From Maribacter cobaltidurans (GTDB taxonomy: Bacteria > Bacteroidota > Bacteroidia > Flavobacteriales > Flavobacteriaceae): DNA of 64,000 nucleotides. Made by a program: the position numbers and the translations under genes. Under the pieces are notes generated by a model. It was given only the letters and a program-made list of their open reading frames with translations. It had not been told where the DNA came from and did not search any database. Position 1 is the stretch's first letter. The number at the start of each line of letters is the position of its first letter. Positions 30,533-39,486 of this stretch are shown here, piece after piece. Where the stretch lies: NCBI RefSeq assembly GCF_002269385.1, contig NZ_CP022957.1, forward strand, positions 2,661,001 through 2,725,000, given 5' to 3'.

Positions 30533-31915
30533 TTAATTAAGTATTATTTCTTCAATATTGTATAGCTGAGGAATCTCGGAATCCCAATCATAGGTTTCCC
30601 TGATGCCTTTTTGCAATGCTTCTGCACTTTCCTGCTCTCCATGAACAATAAAGATCCTTTCCGGTTTCTGTTCGACATTGCTTAGCCAATCCAATAGTTC
30701 GGTATGGTTGGCATGTGCCGAAAGACCTTCTATTTCTGCCACCTCCATTTGAAAGGATACTGTTTTTCCGTACACTCTCAATTCTCTGTCGCCTTCCAAC
30801 AATTTCCGTCCCCGAGTACCTTCTGCTTGATACCCAACAAAAAGCAAGGTGTTTTTTGGGTTTTGCGCTTGAGTTTCCAAGTAATTAAGCATTCTACCTC
30901 CCGTGAGCATTCCGCTTCCGGCGATGACGATTTTAGGTGTATCATCGCTTCGCAATTCCATAGTTTCACGATAACTGCTTACTACCATAAAATGTGAACA
31001 CATTTCGTCACACTCAGCATCTTCCAACCTATGCCAGTCTCTAGTTCGATGGAACAGTTCCAGTACGTTGGCCCCCATCGGGCTGTCCATAATCATCTGT
31101 ACTTTGGGGATTTTATTTTGTTTTAACAACCTCCAAAATATCAGCATCATCAATTGGGCACGTTCTACGGAAAAACTTGGTATGAAAAGGCTTCCGCCCC
31201 TTTCAATGGTTTTGTTGACCAATTTTTCAATTTCGGGAAGTGCTTCTGCTTCTTCGGGATGAAACCTGCCGCCATAGGTCGATTCTATAAAAAGAACATC
31301 TGCCTTTTTTGGTTTTAGAGGTGGATATAGCAATAAATCATTGGTTCTGCCGATATCCCCTGAAAAAACAAAACGTTTTCCGAGAACATCCAATTCAATG
31401 TAGGTAGCACCAAGGATATGGCCGTTGTACTGAAATCTAGCTTTTATGTTTTTCATCAAGGGCAGCCTTTGGCCGGGCGGTACTCCCTTGAAAAAGGGAA
31501 CGGTTTTTTCAACATCCTTTAAGTCATAAAGTGGTTCGGCGGGACTATGTTTGGAATAGCCTTCCTTATTGGCACGTTCGGCTTCCTGTTCTTGAATCTT
31601 GGCACTATCGTTCAAAATGATTTTGGCAATGTCCAATGTGGGGTACGTTCCATAAATGGGGCCTTTAAAACCCTGTTTGACCAATCTGGGCAGATAGCCT
31701 GTATGGTCCATATGCCCGTGCGTGAGCAAGACCGCGTCAATTTCCGAGACTTCAACGGGTGGATACATCCAGTTTTTTAGACGTAGTTCTTTTAGCCCTT
31801 GAAAAAGACCACAATCAATCAAGATTTTGCGTTCGCCGGTATCCAAGAGATATTTTGAACCAGTAACGGTTCCGGCAGCTCCTAAAAAGTGAATGTTTAT
31901 TTTGTTGTTTTTCAT
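30533..31915 (-). CDS. MBL-fold RNA-processing-type metallo-hydrolase (beta-CASP/RMMBL)
   Basis: A 460-residue metallo-beta-lactamase-fold protein. The zinc site is visible as LTHGHMDHTGYLP near 65-77, followed by the Asp of SGDIGR near 186-191 and a final AHANHTE. The beta-CASP insertion has FSVERAQLMM and VIAGSGMLTGGRMLNYL, and the C-terminal RMMBL part carries FIVHGEQESAEALQ. This domain set is that of CPSF73-like ribonucleases and their bacterial relatives. It probably cleaves RNA. It precedes the AMP phosphorylase by way of one membrane protein, so RNA breakdown could feed it. Confidence 0.87.
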   Translation of the reverse strand: MKNNKINIHFLGAAGTVTGSKYLLDTGERKILIDCGLFQGLKELRLKNWMYPPVEVSEIDAVLLTHGHMDHTGYLPRLVKQGFKGPIYGTYPTLDIAKIILNDSAKIQEQEAERANKEGYSKHSPAEPLYDLKDVEKTVPFFKGVPPGQRLPLMKNIKARFQYNGHILGATYIELDVLGKRFVFSGDIGRTNDLLLYPPLKPKKADVLFIESTYGGRFHPEEAEALPEIEKLVNKTIERGGSLFIPSFSVERAQLMMLIFWRLLKQNKIPKVQMIMDSPMGANVLELFHRTRDWHRLEDAECDEMCSHFMVVSSYRETMELRSDDTPKIVIAGSGMLTGGRMLNYLETQAQNPKNTLLFVGYQAEGTRGRKLLEGDRELRVYGKTVSFQMEVAEIEGLSAHANHTELLDWLSNVEQKPERIFIVHGEQESAEALQKGIRETYDWDSEIPQLYNIEEIILN

Positions 31916-31928
31916 TTATAGTACCCGT

Positions 31929-32183
31929 TTAGTGCCCTCCACAACAGGAAGATGTGTTCCCTTTATCTTGGTCCGGTTGGCATAACTCCGCTATTTCTGA
32001 ATAGAGATCGTGAAACTCCTCTTTGATAAGAAGGGCTAGTTTCTTTACGGATTTGGGCTCGGAGTTTACCATCTCCAGTAATGTTTCAAAGGCTTCTTCA
32101 AGTAAGCTAGGATCATCTTCCATTGCTTGGTAAAATGGCTCCAGTTCGATGTTATTCTGTTTTTGCAATGCTTCTGTTTTCAT
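31929..32183 (-). CDS. Small acidic protein with C-terminal Cys pair
   Basis: An 84-residue acidic, helical protein (EPFYQAMEDDPSLLEEAFETLLEM) ending in SSCCGGH, a vicinal Cys pair next to His that could bind metal or be modified. No known domain is recognised. It lies 13 bases before the MBL gene and follows the ATP-cone gene, in a run of co-oriented genes. A similarly sized Cys-containing protein (39242-39460) lies in the same transcript. Function unknown. Confidence 0.6.
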   Translation of the reverse strand: MKTEALQKQNNIELEPFYQAMEDDPSLLEEAFETLLEMVNSEPKSVKKLALLIKEEFHDLYSEIAELCQPDQDKGNTSSCCGGH

Positions 32184-32219
32184 CTGTTTTCTTTTTAGGA
32201 TTAATTAATGTTTATTGGT

Positions 32220-33059
32220 TTAATGTGCTGTGCATAATTCTTCCGAATCTTCGAGAATTTTTTTTTGTCGTTGCTTGGCGATACCTATTTGCTCCAATAG
32301 TGATGGGTTTTCGTTAATATCCTTGCAGAGCACAATGCCTTTATCCAATAATTTGGATTTCTCGGCCTTTGTCAATGTTGTTAAAGAGGTTAAGGGATGA
32401 AGGCCGGATTTGTCTATCCGTTCTTTCAGACCGTTCCCTTTCGGGTAATCCCAACTTGTAAGCATCAGCCCAACACAGGTACCATATTGTATGGCATCGG
32501 TGGTAAAACGTGTATTAGTATAAACTCCTCCTTGATGAAACTTGGTTTTATGGCCTTGCTGTTTTCCCCATTGTTTTTCCACATCCAAAAATCTTGAATG
32601 GATATAGAGCGGGATTTTCACATTGCAAAACCGGCCCTGATCACTATGGTATTTACATTCAATCATATAATGCTTGTTGTCTTTTTCAGCTATCACATCC
32701 ACTTCATGCTGTACACAATTGCCTTTAACGATTACCCCGATTTTTGTTTCAAAATCTTCTTGAATCAATAGGGCCCCAACAAATTTTTCAAAGGGATAAC
32801 CCGAAGGCCCGAGTTCCATAAGGGCTTTCTTGAGCTTATATCGAGAGGCACTTACTCTAGATTTTCTCCTTAATATTTTAAACGCCATTTGATATATCTT
32901 TTTGGTGGTCATTCCCTCGTAAATTGCCTTATCAATTTCTTGAACTATCTCTTCGACCAACAATTTATCGGCACCGGCCCGTTCTAATGAATGCCTTACT
33001 TTACCTATTTCAAAAGGAGCTTTCTCCCCACTTGCCTTTATGATATGTATCTTATCCAT
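32220..33059 (-). CDS. ATP-cone protein fused to a PD-(D/E)xK nuclease-like domain
   Basis: A 279-residue two-domain protein. Residues 1-90 form an ATP-cone (IIKASGEKAPFEIGKVRHSLERAGA with VSASRYKLKKALMELG), the nucleotide-sensing module of class I/III ribonucleotide reductases and NrdR. Residues about 95-200 have a restriction-endonuclease-like fold: FEKFVGALLIQ, then a EVDVIAE acidic strand, IECKYH with the E-x-K catalytic pattern and a following Lys/His. The combination would let ATP or dATP level control a nuclease. It overlaps the K+ channel gene by eight bases and is upstream of the MBL RNase. Catalytic activity is inferred. Confidence 0.82.
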   Translation of the reverse strand: MDKIHIIKASGEKAPFEIGKVRHSLERAGADKLLVEEIVQEIDKAIYEGMTTKKIYQMAFKILRRKSRVSASRYKLKKALMELGPSGYPFEKFVGALLIQEDFETKIGVIVKGNCVQHEVDVIAEKDNKHYMIECKYHSDQGRFCNVKIPLYIHSRFLDVEKQWGKQQGHKTKFHQGGVYTNTRFTTDAIQYGTCVGLMLTSWDYPKGNGLKERIDKSGLHPLTSLTTLTKAEKSKLLDKGIVLCKDINENPSLLEQIGIAKQRQKKILEDSEELCTAH

Positions 33060-33606
33060 TGATGTGTATTTTTTTAATATTGGTCAAAGCAAATACGATT
33101 AGGAAAAAACTTAAGAATATTTCGAGCATGACAACGAACCGGGCTTCATCGGAAGTTGGAACAATATCGCCGTAGCCTACCGTTGAAAAAGTAATCACAC
33201 TGAAGTAGAAAAAGTGGTACAAATTATACAAGTACGAATTTGAATAATCGGGAACTCCTTCAAATGTGGTATGGCTGAATTGAAAAAGGCAGGCATAATC
33301 GGTTGCAAAGGAGAATATGCTTATGACGATTATCAGCCCAAAAACCCAAAGCAATCGCTCCAATGAATGACAGATTTTTATCAATTTAGACAATCGCTTC
33401 AAGGTAGTCATCGTAATCACGATGGTCTTACCCAAGGCCGCCGTTGCAATTATAATGTGGAATGGCAAAGATTTATGATCGACCATTGACATTAAAACAA
33501 CATACAAGATGCCGATACCCAAAATGGTAACGAGGGGCAATACCGTTCTTCCCAACAATAACTTGTAAAAGGGCTTTTCTCGTATTTGATTTAAGTTATT
33601 CGACAT
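33052..33606 (-). CDS. Voltage-independent potassium channel (Ion_trans_2 type)
   Basis: A 184-residue membrane protein with four hydrophobic helices. The last two flank a pore loop with the K+ selectivity filter TVGYGDIVP near 147-155, followed by the inner helix LEIFLSFFLIVFALTN. There is no RCK regulatory domain or ligand-binding tail, so it is a simple channel. It overlaps the ATP-cone gene by eight bases and follows a Usp gene, suggesting that opening is linked to the stress state of the cell, though by what is not seen. K+ flux would change membrane potential and volume. Confidence 0.88.
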   Translation of the reverse strand: MSNNLNQIREKPFYKLLLGRTVLPLVTILGIGILYVVLMSMVDHKSLPFHIIIATAALGKTIVITMTTLKRLSKLIKICHSLERLLWVFGLIIVISIFSFATDYACLFQFSHTTFEGVPDYSNSYLYNLYHFFYFSVITFSTVGYGDIVPTSDEARFVVMLEIFLSFFLIVFALTNIKKIHING

Positions 33607-33626
33607 CGTACTATCTATGCTTTTTT

Positions 33627-34457
33627 TTAAATTTTGATCGTCATTACCGGAAGTGCCGAATGATTGGCCACACCCTCGGCGATGCTCTTGGAAAACAGGC
33701 TCAAAAAGCCTGTACTACCATGGGTGGACAAAGCAATCAGATCCGCAGGTTCGTGTCTTAGGAACGTGTTTATACCCGTTTCCACAGAGGGTTCGTTATT
33801 GACGTACATGGAATAATTTTTCAAATCGGGAAACTTTTCCAAGAATCTCTTAATCGGATTTAATCCTGCCGCGATGCTATTGGTATCCGTTTGGGTGTTG
33901 ATGCGCAACAAACGAATATGTGCATTACATTTTTTTGCGATTGAGATTACATGTTCGAAAGCACCACTCACATCCTCCATAAAATCAGAAACAAATACAA
34001 TGTTTTTAAAAGGAAAGGAAACTTCGTCCTCTTTAACCACGATTACGGGGACATCTGATTTCCGTACAATTTTTTCCACATTGCTGCCAAACAGTTCCCG
34101 CGCTGTGCCTTTGGTGCCGCTACTCCCCGTGATAATAAAATCATGGTGGAAATGACCGGAATGTTTTAAAATATTGGTGGTCTCAATCTGGTACTCCAAG
34201 AAGGTGCGACACTTTAGGTTTTCCTTCTCCGCTTTTTTTTCCAATTCCCGCAATGCAGATTTGGCCGATCCGATTTCCTTCAAGGTCTTAGGATATCTTT
34301 TTTCCTTTAGCTTGTCGAGTTTGACCCAGTCTACGGGAGTATGTATCAAGTGAAAGAAATGAATTTCCGCATTATATAATTTGGCCATTTCAACGCCCAA
34401 ATCGGCGGCTTTGTTACAATTTTCGGAGAAATCAGTGGGTACTAATATATTTTTCAT
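33627..34457 (-). CDS. Tandem universal stress protein (two UspA domains)
   Basis: A 276-residue protein with two UspA folds. The first begins ILVPTDFSENCNKAADLGVEMA and its nucleotide loop reads GSSGTKGTARELFGSNVEKIV. The second begins FPFKNIVFVSDFMEDVSGAFE and ends with THGSTGFLSLFSKSIAEGVANHS, also a good nucleotide-binding loop. It is therefore the more complete of the two tandem Usp proteins in the window. It stands between lactate dehydrogenase and the K+ channel. Universal stress proteins bind ATP or cAMP and accumulate in starved or de-energised cells. Confidence 0.89.
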   Translation of the reverse strand: MKNILVPTDFSENCNKAADLGVEMAKLYNAEIHFFHLIHTPVDWVKLDKLKEKRYPKTLKEIGSAKSALRELEKKAEKENLKCRTFLEYQIETTNILKHSGHFHHDFIITGSSGTKGTARELFGSNVEKIVRKSDVPVIVVKEDEVSFPFKNIVFVSDFMEDVSGAFEHVISIAKKCNAHIRLLRINTQTDTNSIAAGLNPIKRFLEKFPDLKNYSMYVNNEPSVETGINTFLRHEPADLIALSTHGSTGFLSLFSKSIAEGVANHSALPVMTIKI

Positions 34458-34514
34458 AGTGCTATTGTTTTTAGGTTTATATGTATTTCAAAGCTTACAA
34501 TTGGAGCCTGTCCT

Positions 34515-35510
34515 TTATTCATTGGAGACTTCGTTTCCCGATTCGATTTGTTTTTCAAAACAATCCAGATTATATACGGTAGTGTCCGCAATGTTCGTCA
34601 ATGCGGTATCGGTCAAGAATGCCTGATGGCTCGTTATTAGAACATTCTTGAAGGTCATCAAACGCGCAATTACGTCATCCTGAAGTATCTCATCGGAATG
34701 ATCTTCAAAAAACAATCCTTCCTCTTCTTCATAAACATCCATCCCAAAATATCCGACTTTTTCTGTTTTTAAACCTTCAATGACCGCTTTGGTATCTACC
34801 AGGCCGCCCCTGCTCGTATTGATGAGCATAACACCTTTTTTCATGACCCCAATTTGCTCGGCATTTATGATATGCCTTGTTTCTGATGTGAGGGGAACGT
34901 GAAGGCTTATAATGTCCGCTTCGCTGCATAACGTTTTGCAGTCGGTATAGCGGGCACCAAATTTCTCTACTAGGTCTTCATCCTTGTTGACATCATAGGC
35001 CAAAATTTTGCAGCCAAAGCCGTGAAGTATTTTAATGAGTACGGCCCCAATTTTCCCTGTGCCCATTACACCGACGATCTTTCCATTCAGGTCAAACCCT
35101 GTGAGTCCGTTCAACGAGAAATTCTGTTCACGTACCCTACTATGAGCCCTTATCAATTTTCTGTTCAAAGCCAATATTAGTGCGACCGTGTGTTCTGCTA
35201 TTGCGTAAGGAGAATATGCAGGAACACGAGCCACCTTGATGTTCATTTCATTCGCCTTTTCCATATCCACATGGTTGTAGCCTGCCGAACGAAGAGCTAT
35301 GTATTTGACTTCGAACGCACCTAGTTTTTCTAGTATGTTGGCGGATGCATCATCGCCTGTAAATAAGCTTATGGCCTCCGAGCCTTTTGCCAAGGGAACG
35401 GTATGCTCGGACAGTCGTTCCTCTAATAGCCTCAATTCATGTTTGCCGTCATTGGCGGATGTCAAATACGATTCTTCGAATTTATGGGTGCTAAATACAG
35501 TTGTCTTCAT
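34515..35510 (-). CDS. ldhA: D-lactate dehydrogenase (2-hydroxyacid dehydrogenase family)
   Basis: A 331-residue NAD-dependent oxidoreductase. It has the Rossmann motif GVMGTGKIGAVLIKIL near 148-163, the substrate-side LRSAGYNHVDM, the catalytic Arg region INTSRGGLVDTKAV near 230-243, an acidic Glu in GYFGMDVYEEE and the catalytic His in SHQAFLTDTALT. These match D-lactate dehydrogenase of the LdhA branch. It reduces pyruvate to D-lactate and reoxidises NADH. It follows the phosphoketolase gene with about 50 bases between, so a fermentative role is likely. An L-lactate specific enzyme is not implied. Confidence 0.88.
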   Translation of the reverse strand: MKTTVFSTHKFEESYLTSANDGKHELRLLEERLSEHTVPLAKGSEAISLFTGDDASANILEKLGAFEVKYIALRSAGYNHVDMEKANEMNIKVARVPAYSPYAIAEHTVALILALNRKLIRAHSRVREQNFSLNGLTGFDLNGKIVGVMGTGKIGAVLIKILHGFGCKILAYDVNKDEDLVEKFGARYTDCKTLCSEADIISLHVPLTSETRHIINAEQIGVMKKGVMLINTSRGGLVDTKAVIEGLKTEKVGYFGMDVYEEEEGLFFEDHSDEILQDDVIARLMTFKNVLITSHQAFLTDTALTNIADTTVYNLDCFEKQIESGNEVSNE

Positions 35511-35562
35511 TCTGTGTAGTTAATTTTTATTGCACTTGATGCTAAGTGGTCTATAAAGCCAA

Positions 35563-37947
35563 TTAGTTTTTCCATTTCCAATTTCTGATCTCGGGCATAT
35601 CCAACCCGTTTTTACGGATATAATACTTGTGCTCGATCAGCTTGTCCTGCATTTCCTGTTTTAGATAAGCCACTTCATCGCCCAAGTTTGGCAATCGGTC
35701 CAATACGTCCTGCACTAAGTGAAAACGATCCATATCGTTCAATACCGTCATATCAAAAGCGGTCGTTATGGTGCCTTCTTCCTTGTAGCCCCTAACATGA
35801 AAATTAACATGATTGGTACGGTTGTAGGTAAGACGGTGCACCAGCCAGGGATAGCCGTGAAACGCGAATATGACCGGTTTGGTCTTTGTGAACAACATAT
35901 CAAAATCAGCATCGGTTAATCCATGCGGATGCGCCGTATCGGTTTGTAGCTTCATCAAATCTACCACGTTTACCACGCGTATTTTCAGGTCTGGCAATTT
36001 TTCACGTAATATGGATACCGCTGCCAAGGTCTCCAAGGTAGGTACGTCTCCCGCACAGGCCATGACCACATCGGGTTCCGTACCGTTGTCATTGCTCGCC
36101 CAGGTCCAGATACCGATTCCCTTGGCACAATGTATGACCGCTTCTTCCATGGGAAGCCATTGCGGTGCGGGGTGCTTTCCGGCAACAACCACATTTACAT
36201 AATGCTTACTGCGAAAACAATGGTCCATTACCGATAAAAGACAATTGGCATCGGGCGGAAGATATACCCGAATTATTTCGGCTTTTTTATTCATGACGAC
36301 ATCAAGGAACCCGGGATCCTGATGGGTAAACCCGTTGTGGTCTTGCCGCCAAACGTGCGAGGCCAAAAGAATGTTGAGGGAAGCAATTTTTCTGCGCCAG
36401 GGCAGTTCCGCTGTTACCTTTAGCCACTTGGCGTGTTGGTTGAACATGGAATCGATGATATGTATAAATGCTTCGTAGCAATTGAACAGCCCATGTCTTC
36501 CAGTCAAGAGATAACCTTCAAGCCAGCCTTCGCACTGGTGCTCGCTTAACATCTCCACTACACGGCCGTCTTTTTCAAGTAATTCATCGGTATCCATGGT
36601 CTCCGCTTCCCATTGCCTACTAGTAGCCTCGAAAACCGAGTTCAAACGGTTTGAAAGTGTTTCGTCCGGTCCAAAGATCCTGAAATTCCGTTGCGACCGG
36701 TTCAGCTTGATAATATCCCTCGCAAACTCTCCCAGAACGCGGGTATCCCCGTTTCCCATCTTTCCACGTAGCGATACGTCCAAACCATACTTCCTAAAGT
36801 CGGGCATATGGAGGTCTTTTAACAAAAGACCTCCATTGGCATGTGGGTTGGCACCCATTCGCCTTTCGCCCTCAGGGGCCAGATCGGCCAATTCCCTTAA
36901 AAGAAGGCCTTGTTCATCAAAAAACTCTTCGGGCCTATAGCTTTTGAACCAATCTTCCAATTGCTTTAAGTGCTCTGGATTACTGGCGGCATCGGGCAAC
37001 GGAACCTGATGCGATCGAAAATGGTTTTCTACGGGCAAGCCATCCACAAATTTGGGGCCTGTCCACCCTTTGGGGGATTTCAAAATAATCATGGGCCACT
37101 GCGGACGTTCGGTAGCAGATCCTTGGGCGGCGTTTTCCTTGATCGTTTTGATTTCCTCGATCACTTGGTCCAACAATTCCGCCATTTTCCGATGCATTGT
37201 CATAGGATCATCGCCTTCGATGAAATAGGGCTTCCATCCATAGCCTAAAAAAAGTTGTTCCAGCTCTGTATGTCCAATTCGGGCAAGAATCGTGGGGTTA
37301 GCGATTTTATACCCATTAAGGTGCAGAATAGGAAGTACCGTTCCGTCCATAACCGGGTTCAGAAATTTGTTGGAGTGCCATGCGGTCGCCAACGGACCTG
37401 TCTCCGCTTCCCCGTCGCCCACCACGCAGGACACTATCAGATCCGGATTATCGAAGGCCGCCCCGAAAGCATGGCTAAGCGAATAGCCTAGCTCGCCTCC
37501 TTCGTGAATGGATCCGGGGCATTCGGGGGAGACGTGGCTGGGAATACCGCCAGGGAAGGAAAATTGGGTAAACAGTTTTCTCAATCCCTCTTCGTCTTGG
37601 CTTATGGCCGGATAGATCTCACTATAGGTTCCCTCAAGATAGGTGCTCCCTACAAGTGCCGGCCCTCCGTGTCCGGGGCCGGACACATAAAGCATGTTCA
37701 GATCGTATTTTTTAATGATTCGATTTAGATGTACATAAATAAAGTTTTGGCCCGGTGTAGTACCCCAATGCCCCAATAACATGGGTTTGATATGTTCCGC
37801 TTTCAACGGTTGCCGCATCAGGGGATTATCCCGTAGATATATCTGACCTACGGATAGGTAATTGGTCGCCCGCCAGTACGCATCCATTTTATCCAGAAGT
37901 TCCGGAGCTATTTCCATTTTTCCTTTTTTACTATTTTGATTTTCCAT
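35563..37947 (-). CDS. xfp: Xylulose-5-phosphate/fructose-6-phosphate phosphoketolase
   Basis: A 794-residue thiamine-diphosphate enzyme. It begins with [20 protein letters not shown], has the substrate-binding [17 protein letters not shown] near 92-107, the thiamine site [21 protein letters not shown] and the [13 protein letters not shown] motif, all hallmarks of phosphoketolase. It splits xylulose 5-phosphate (to acetyl-phosphate and glyceraldehyde 3-phosphate) or fructose 6-phosphate (to acetyl-phosphate and erythrose 4-phosphate). It ends 12 bases after the acetate kinase stop, in the same transcript, so acetyl-phosphate should be turned into ATP at once. Length matches the family (about 790). 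Confidence 0.95.
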   Translation of the reverse strand: MENQNSKKGKMEIAPELLDKMDAYWRATNYLSVGQIYLRDNPLMRQPLKAEHIKPMLLGHWGTTPGQNFIYVHLNRIIKKYDLNMLYVSGPGHGGPALVGSTYLEGTYSEIYPAISQDEEGLRKLFTQFSFPGGIPSHVSPECPGSIHEGGELGYSLSHAFGAAFDNPDLIVSCVVGDGEAETGPLATAWHSNKFLNPVMDGTVLPILHLNGYKIANPTILARIGHTELEQLFLGYGWKPYFIEGDDPMTMHRKMAELLDQVIEEIKTIKENAAQGSATERPQWPMIILKSPKGWTGPKFVDGLPVENHFRSHQVPLPDAASNPEHLKQLEDWFKSYRPEEFFDEQGLLLRELADLAPEGERRMGANPHANGGLLLKDLHMPDFRKYGLDVSLRGKMGNGDTRVLGEFARDIIKLNRSQRNFRIFGPDETLSNRLNSVFEATSRQWEAETMDTDELLEKDGRVVEMLSEHQCEGWLEGYLLTGRHGLFNCYEAFIHIIDSMFNQHAKWLKVTAELPWRRKIASLNILLASHVWRQDHNGFTHQDPGFLDVVMNKKAEIIRVYLPPDANCLLSVMDHCFRSKHYVNVVVAGKHPAPQWLPMEEAVIHCAKGIGIWTWASNDNGTEPDVVMACAGDVPTLETLAAVSILREKLPDLKIRVVNVVDLMKLQTDTAHPHGLTDADFDMLFTKTKPVIFAFHGYPWLVHRLTYNRTNHVNFHVRGYKEEGTITTAFDMTVLNDMDRFHLVQDVLDRLPNLGDEVAYLKQEMQDKLIEHKYYIRKNGLDMPEIRNWKWKN

Positions 37948-37959
37948 GTCTTACTTATT

Positions 37960-39168
37960 TTATAGCTGTCTTTCTTTGTCTTTGGACTTGTTATACAAAT
38001 CCGTTGTGTTTCTTGCAATGATCAACTCTTCATTTGTAGGCATTACCAATACTTTTACTTTGCCATTTATCATGGAGATCTGAAACTCATTTTGATTGTT
38101 TTTGTCCTCATCCAATTCAATTCCGGCAAAGCCCAAGCCTTCACAAATTCTTGAACGGATTATAGGTGCATTCTCGCCGATACCCCCGGAAAAAACCAAT
38201 ATATCAAGGCCTCTCAACACGGCCATAAACGAACCGATCCACTTTTGTATATGATAACAGAAAAGGGCTACTGCCTCTGCCGCCCTTTCGTCCGAGCTTT
38301 CTTTTTGTAACAGATCTTGCATATCGGCACTTGTTTCGGAAATTCCCAGAAGACCTGATTCATGATTGATCAAATGATTGAACTGTTTGGTGTTCATTCC
38401 TTCGCTGTTCATCATATACCAAGCCACGCCGGGGTCTAAATCGCCACTCCGTGTGCCCATGACGCAACCACCTGTGGGGGTAAAGCCCATGGTGGTATCA
38501 ATGCTTTTTCCATCCTTAACGGCTGCCATACTGGCTCCATTCCCAAGATGGGCCAGAATGACCCTCCCATCAGACTCAACTCCCATTTTTGTTTTGAGTT
38601 CTTCTATGAGATAAGTATAGGACAAGCCATGAAAACCATACCGCTGAATACCTGCTTTGTCAAATCGCCTTGGTATGGGCAGTATTTTAGCAATACGGGG
38701 CATCGTTGTGTGAAAGGAAGTATCGAAACATGCTATCTGTAACAGGTCGGGGCATCTACTTTTGAATAGTTCGATGATTTCGATCTCTGCAGGAAGATGA
38801 TCTAGATCATAATCACGGATATTTTTTAATTCCTTTAGTAAAGACGCGTTTATTACTTCTGCGTGTGTGTGGTTCAAACCATGGACAATGCGATGTCCAA
38901 TACATGTGACCCTATCAAAACCAGGTTGTTTTTTGAGCCAAAGGACTAGAAATATGGCAGCTTCATAAAAGCCCGGGCAATATATCTTATAACTTATCTT
39001 TTCATCATTGTCAGGGTAGGTAAAATTGAATGTGGTACCATCCAATCCAATGCGGTCGATACTCCCGGAAAATAAGGGCTCTGGGTTCATGACCATTTTA
39101 TACATAGCGAACTTGATGCTGGATGAACCGCCATTGATGGTTAGAAGATTTGTATTTTCCGGAAGCAT
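37960..39168 (-). CDS. ackA: Acetate kinase
   Basis: A 402-residue acetate/propionate kinase. The phosphate loop near residue 8 is LTINGGSSSIKFAMYK (most enzymes have NCGSSSLK or NAGSSSLK), the catalytic region has GHRIVHG near 118, DTSFHTTMP near 167, and the C-terminal ASKHA motif FSGGIGENAPIIRSRI. Length equals the family (about 400). It converts acetyl-phosphate from phosphoketolase into acetate plus ATP. The GGSSS variant is common in stress-island copies of acetate kinase in proteobacteria, so this may be a second copy alongside a housekeeping one. Confidence 0.93.
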   Translation of the reverse strand: MLPENTNLLTINGGSSSIKFAMYKMVMNPEPLFSGSIDRIGLDGTTFNFTYPDNDEKISYKIYCPGFYEAAIFLVLWLKKQPGFDRVTCIGHRIVHGLNHTHAEVINASLLKELKNIRDYDLDHLPAEIEIIELFKSRCPDLLQIACFDTSFHTTMPRIAKILPIPRRFDKAGIQRYGFHGLSYTYLIEELKTKMGVESDGRVILAHLGNGASMAAVKDGKSIDTTMGFTPTGGCVMGTRSGDLDPGVAWYMMNSEGMNTKQFNHLINHESGLLGISETSADMQDLLQKESSDERAAEAVALFCYHIQKWIGSFMAVLRGLDILVFSGGIGENAPIIRSRICEGLGFAGIELDEDKNNQNEFQISMINGKVKVLVMPTNEELIIARNTTDLYNKSKDKERQL

Positions 39169-39241
39169 TTTTTGTTCTAGGTATTTAATAATTAGAATAT
39201 TGATAACTCGGTTTTGTGACCAAAATGACTATTCATACCAA

Positions 39242-39460
39242 TCATGAATCTTGCTCTTCAAAAGCACAGCTCTTGTTTTCCATAAAACCGGCAGCCATTT
39301 TTTTGTATTCCTCGCCAAGGTGTTCTCCGCACCATTCAAGAAGCGCTGGCTGTTGGGAACAAGTGGTATTGCGAACCGCCTTTTTCAGTTCCATCTTTAA
39401 CAACTTCTTGTCGAAGCTGACTTTATTTAATATAGTTTCATGATATTCTAATGTTTCCAT
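39242..39460 (-). CDS. Small hypothetical protein with paired Cys
   Basis: A 72-residue protein of helical character with Cys residues at TTCSQQPALLEWCGEH (about 33-43) and near the end (ENKSCAFEEQ). The length and spacing resemble small stress or metal-binding proteins, but no domain is recognised. It lies 73 bases after acetate kinase in reading order, between it and the glucan phosphorylase, and shares the operon direction. The start ATG at 39460 is the only one that keeps the frame. Confidence 0.55.
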   Translation of the reverse strand: METLEYHETILNKVSFDKKLLKMELKKAVRNTTCSQQPALLEWCGEHLGEEYKKMAAGFMENKSCAFEEQDS

Positions 39461-39486
39461 TTTTCTTTTTATTTAAAATTCCATTT

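Noticed and set aside
32220..33606. Calling the ATP-cone nuclease and channel a known CBASS or Thoeris type defence system
   Set aside because: No nucleotidyltransferase, TIR or other signal-producing gene is near, and the pair is inside a metabolic stress island. Defence remains only a possibility.
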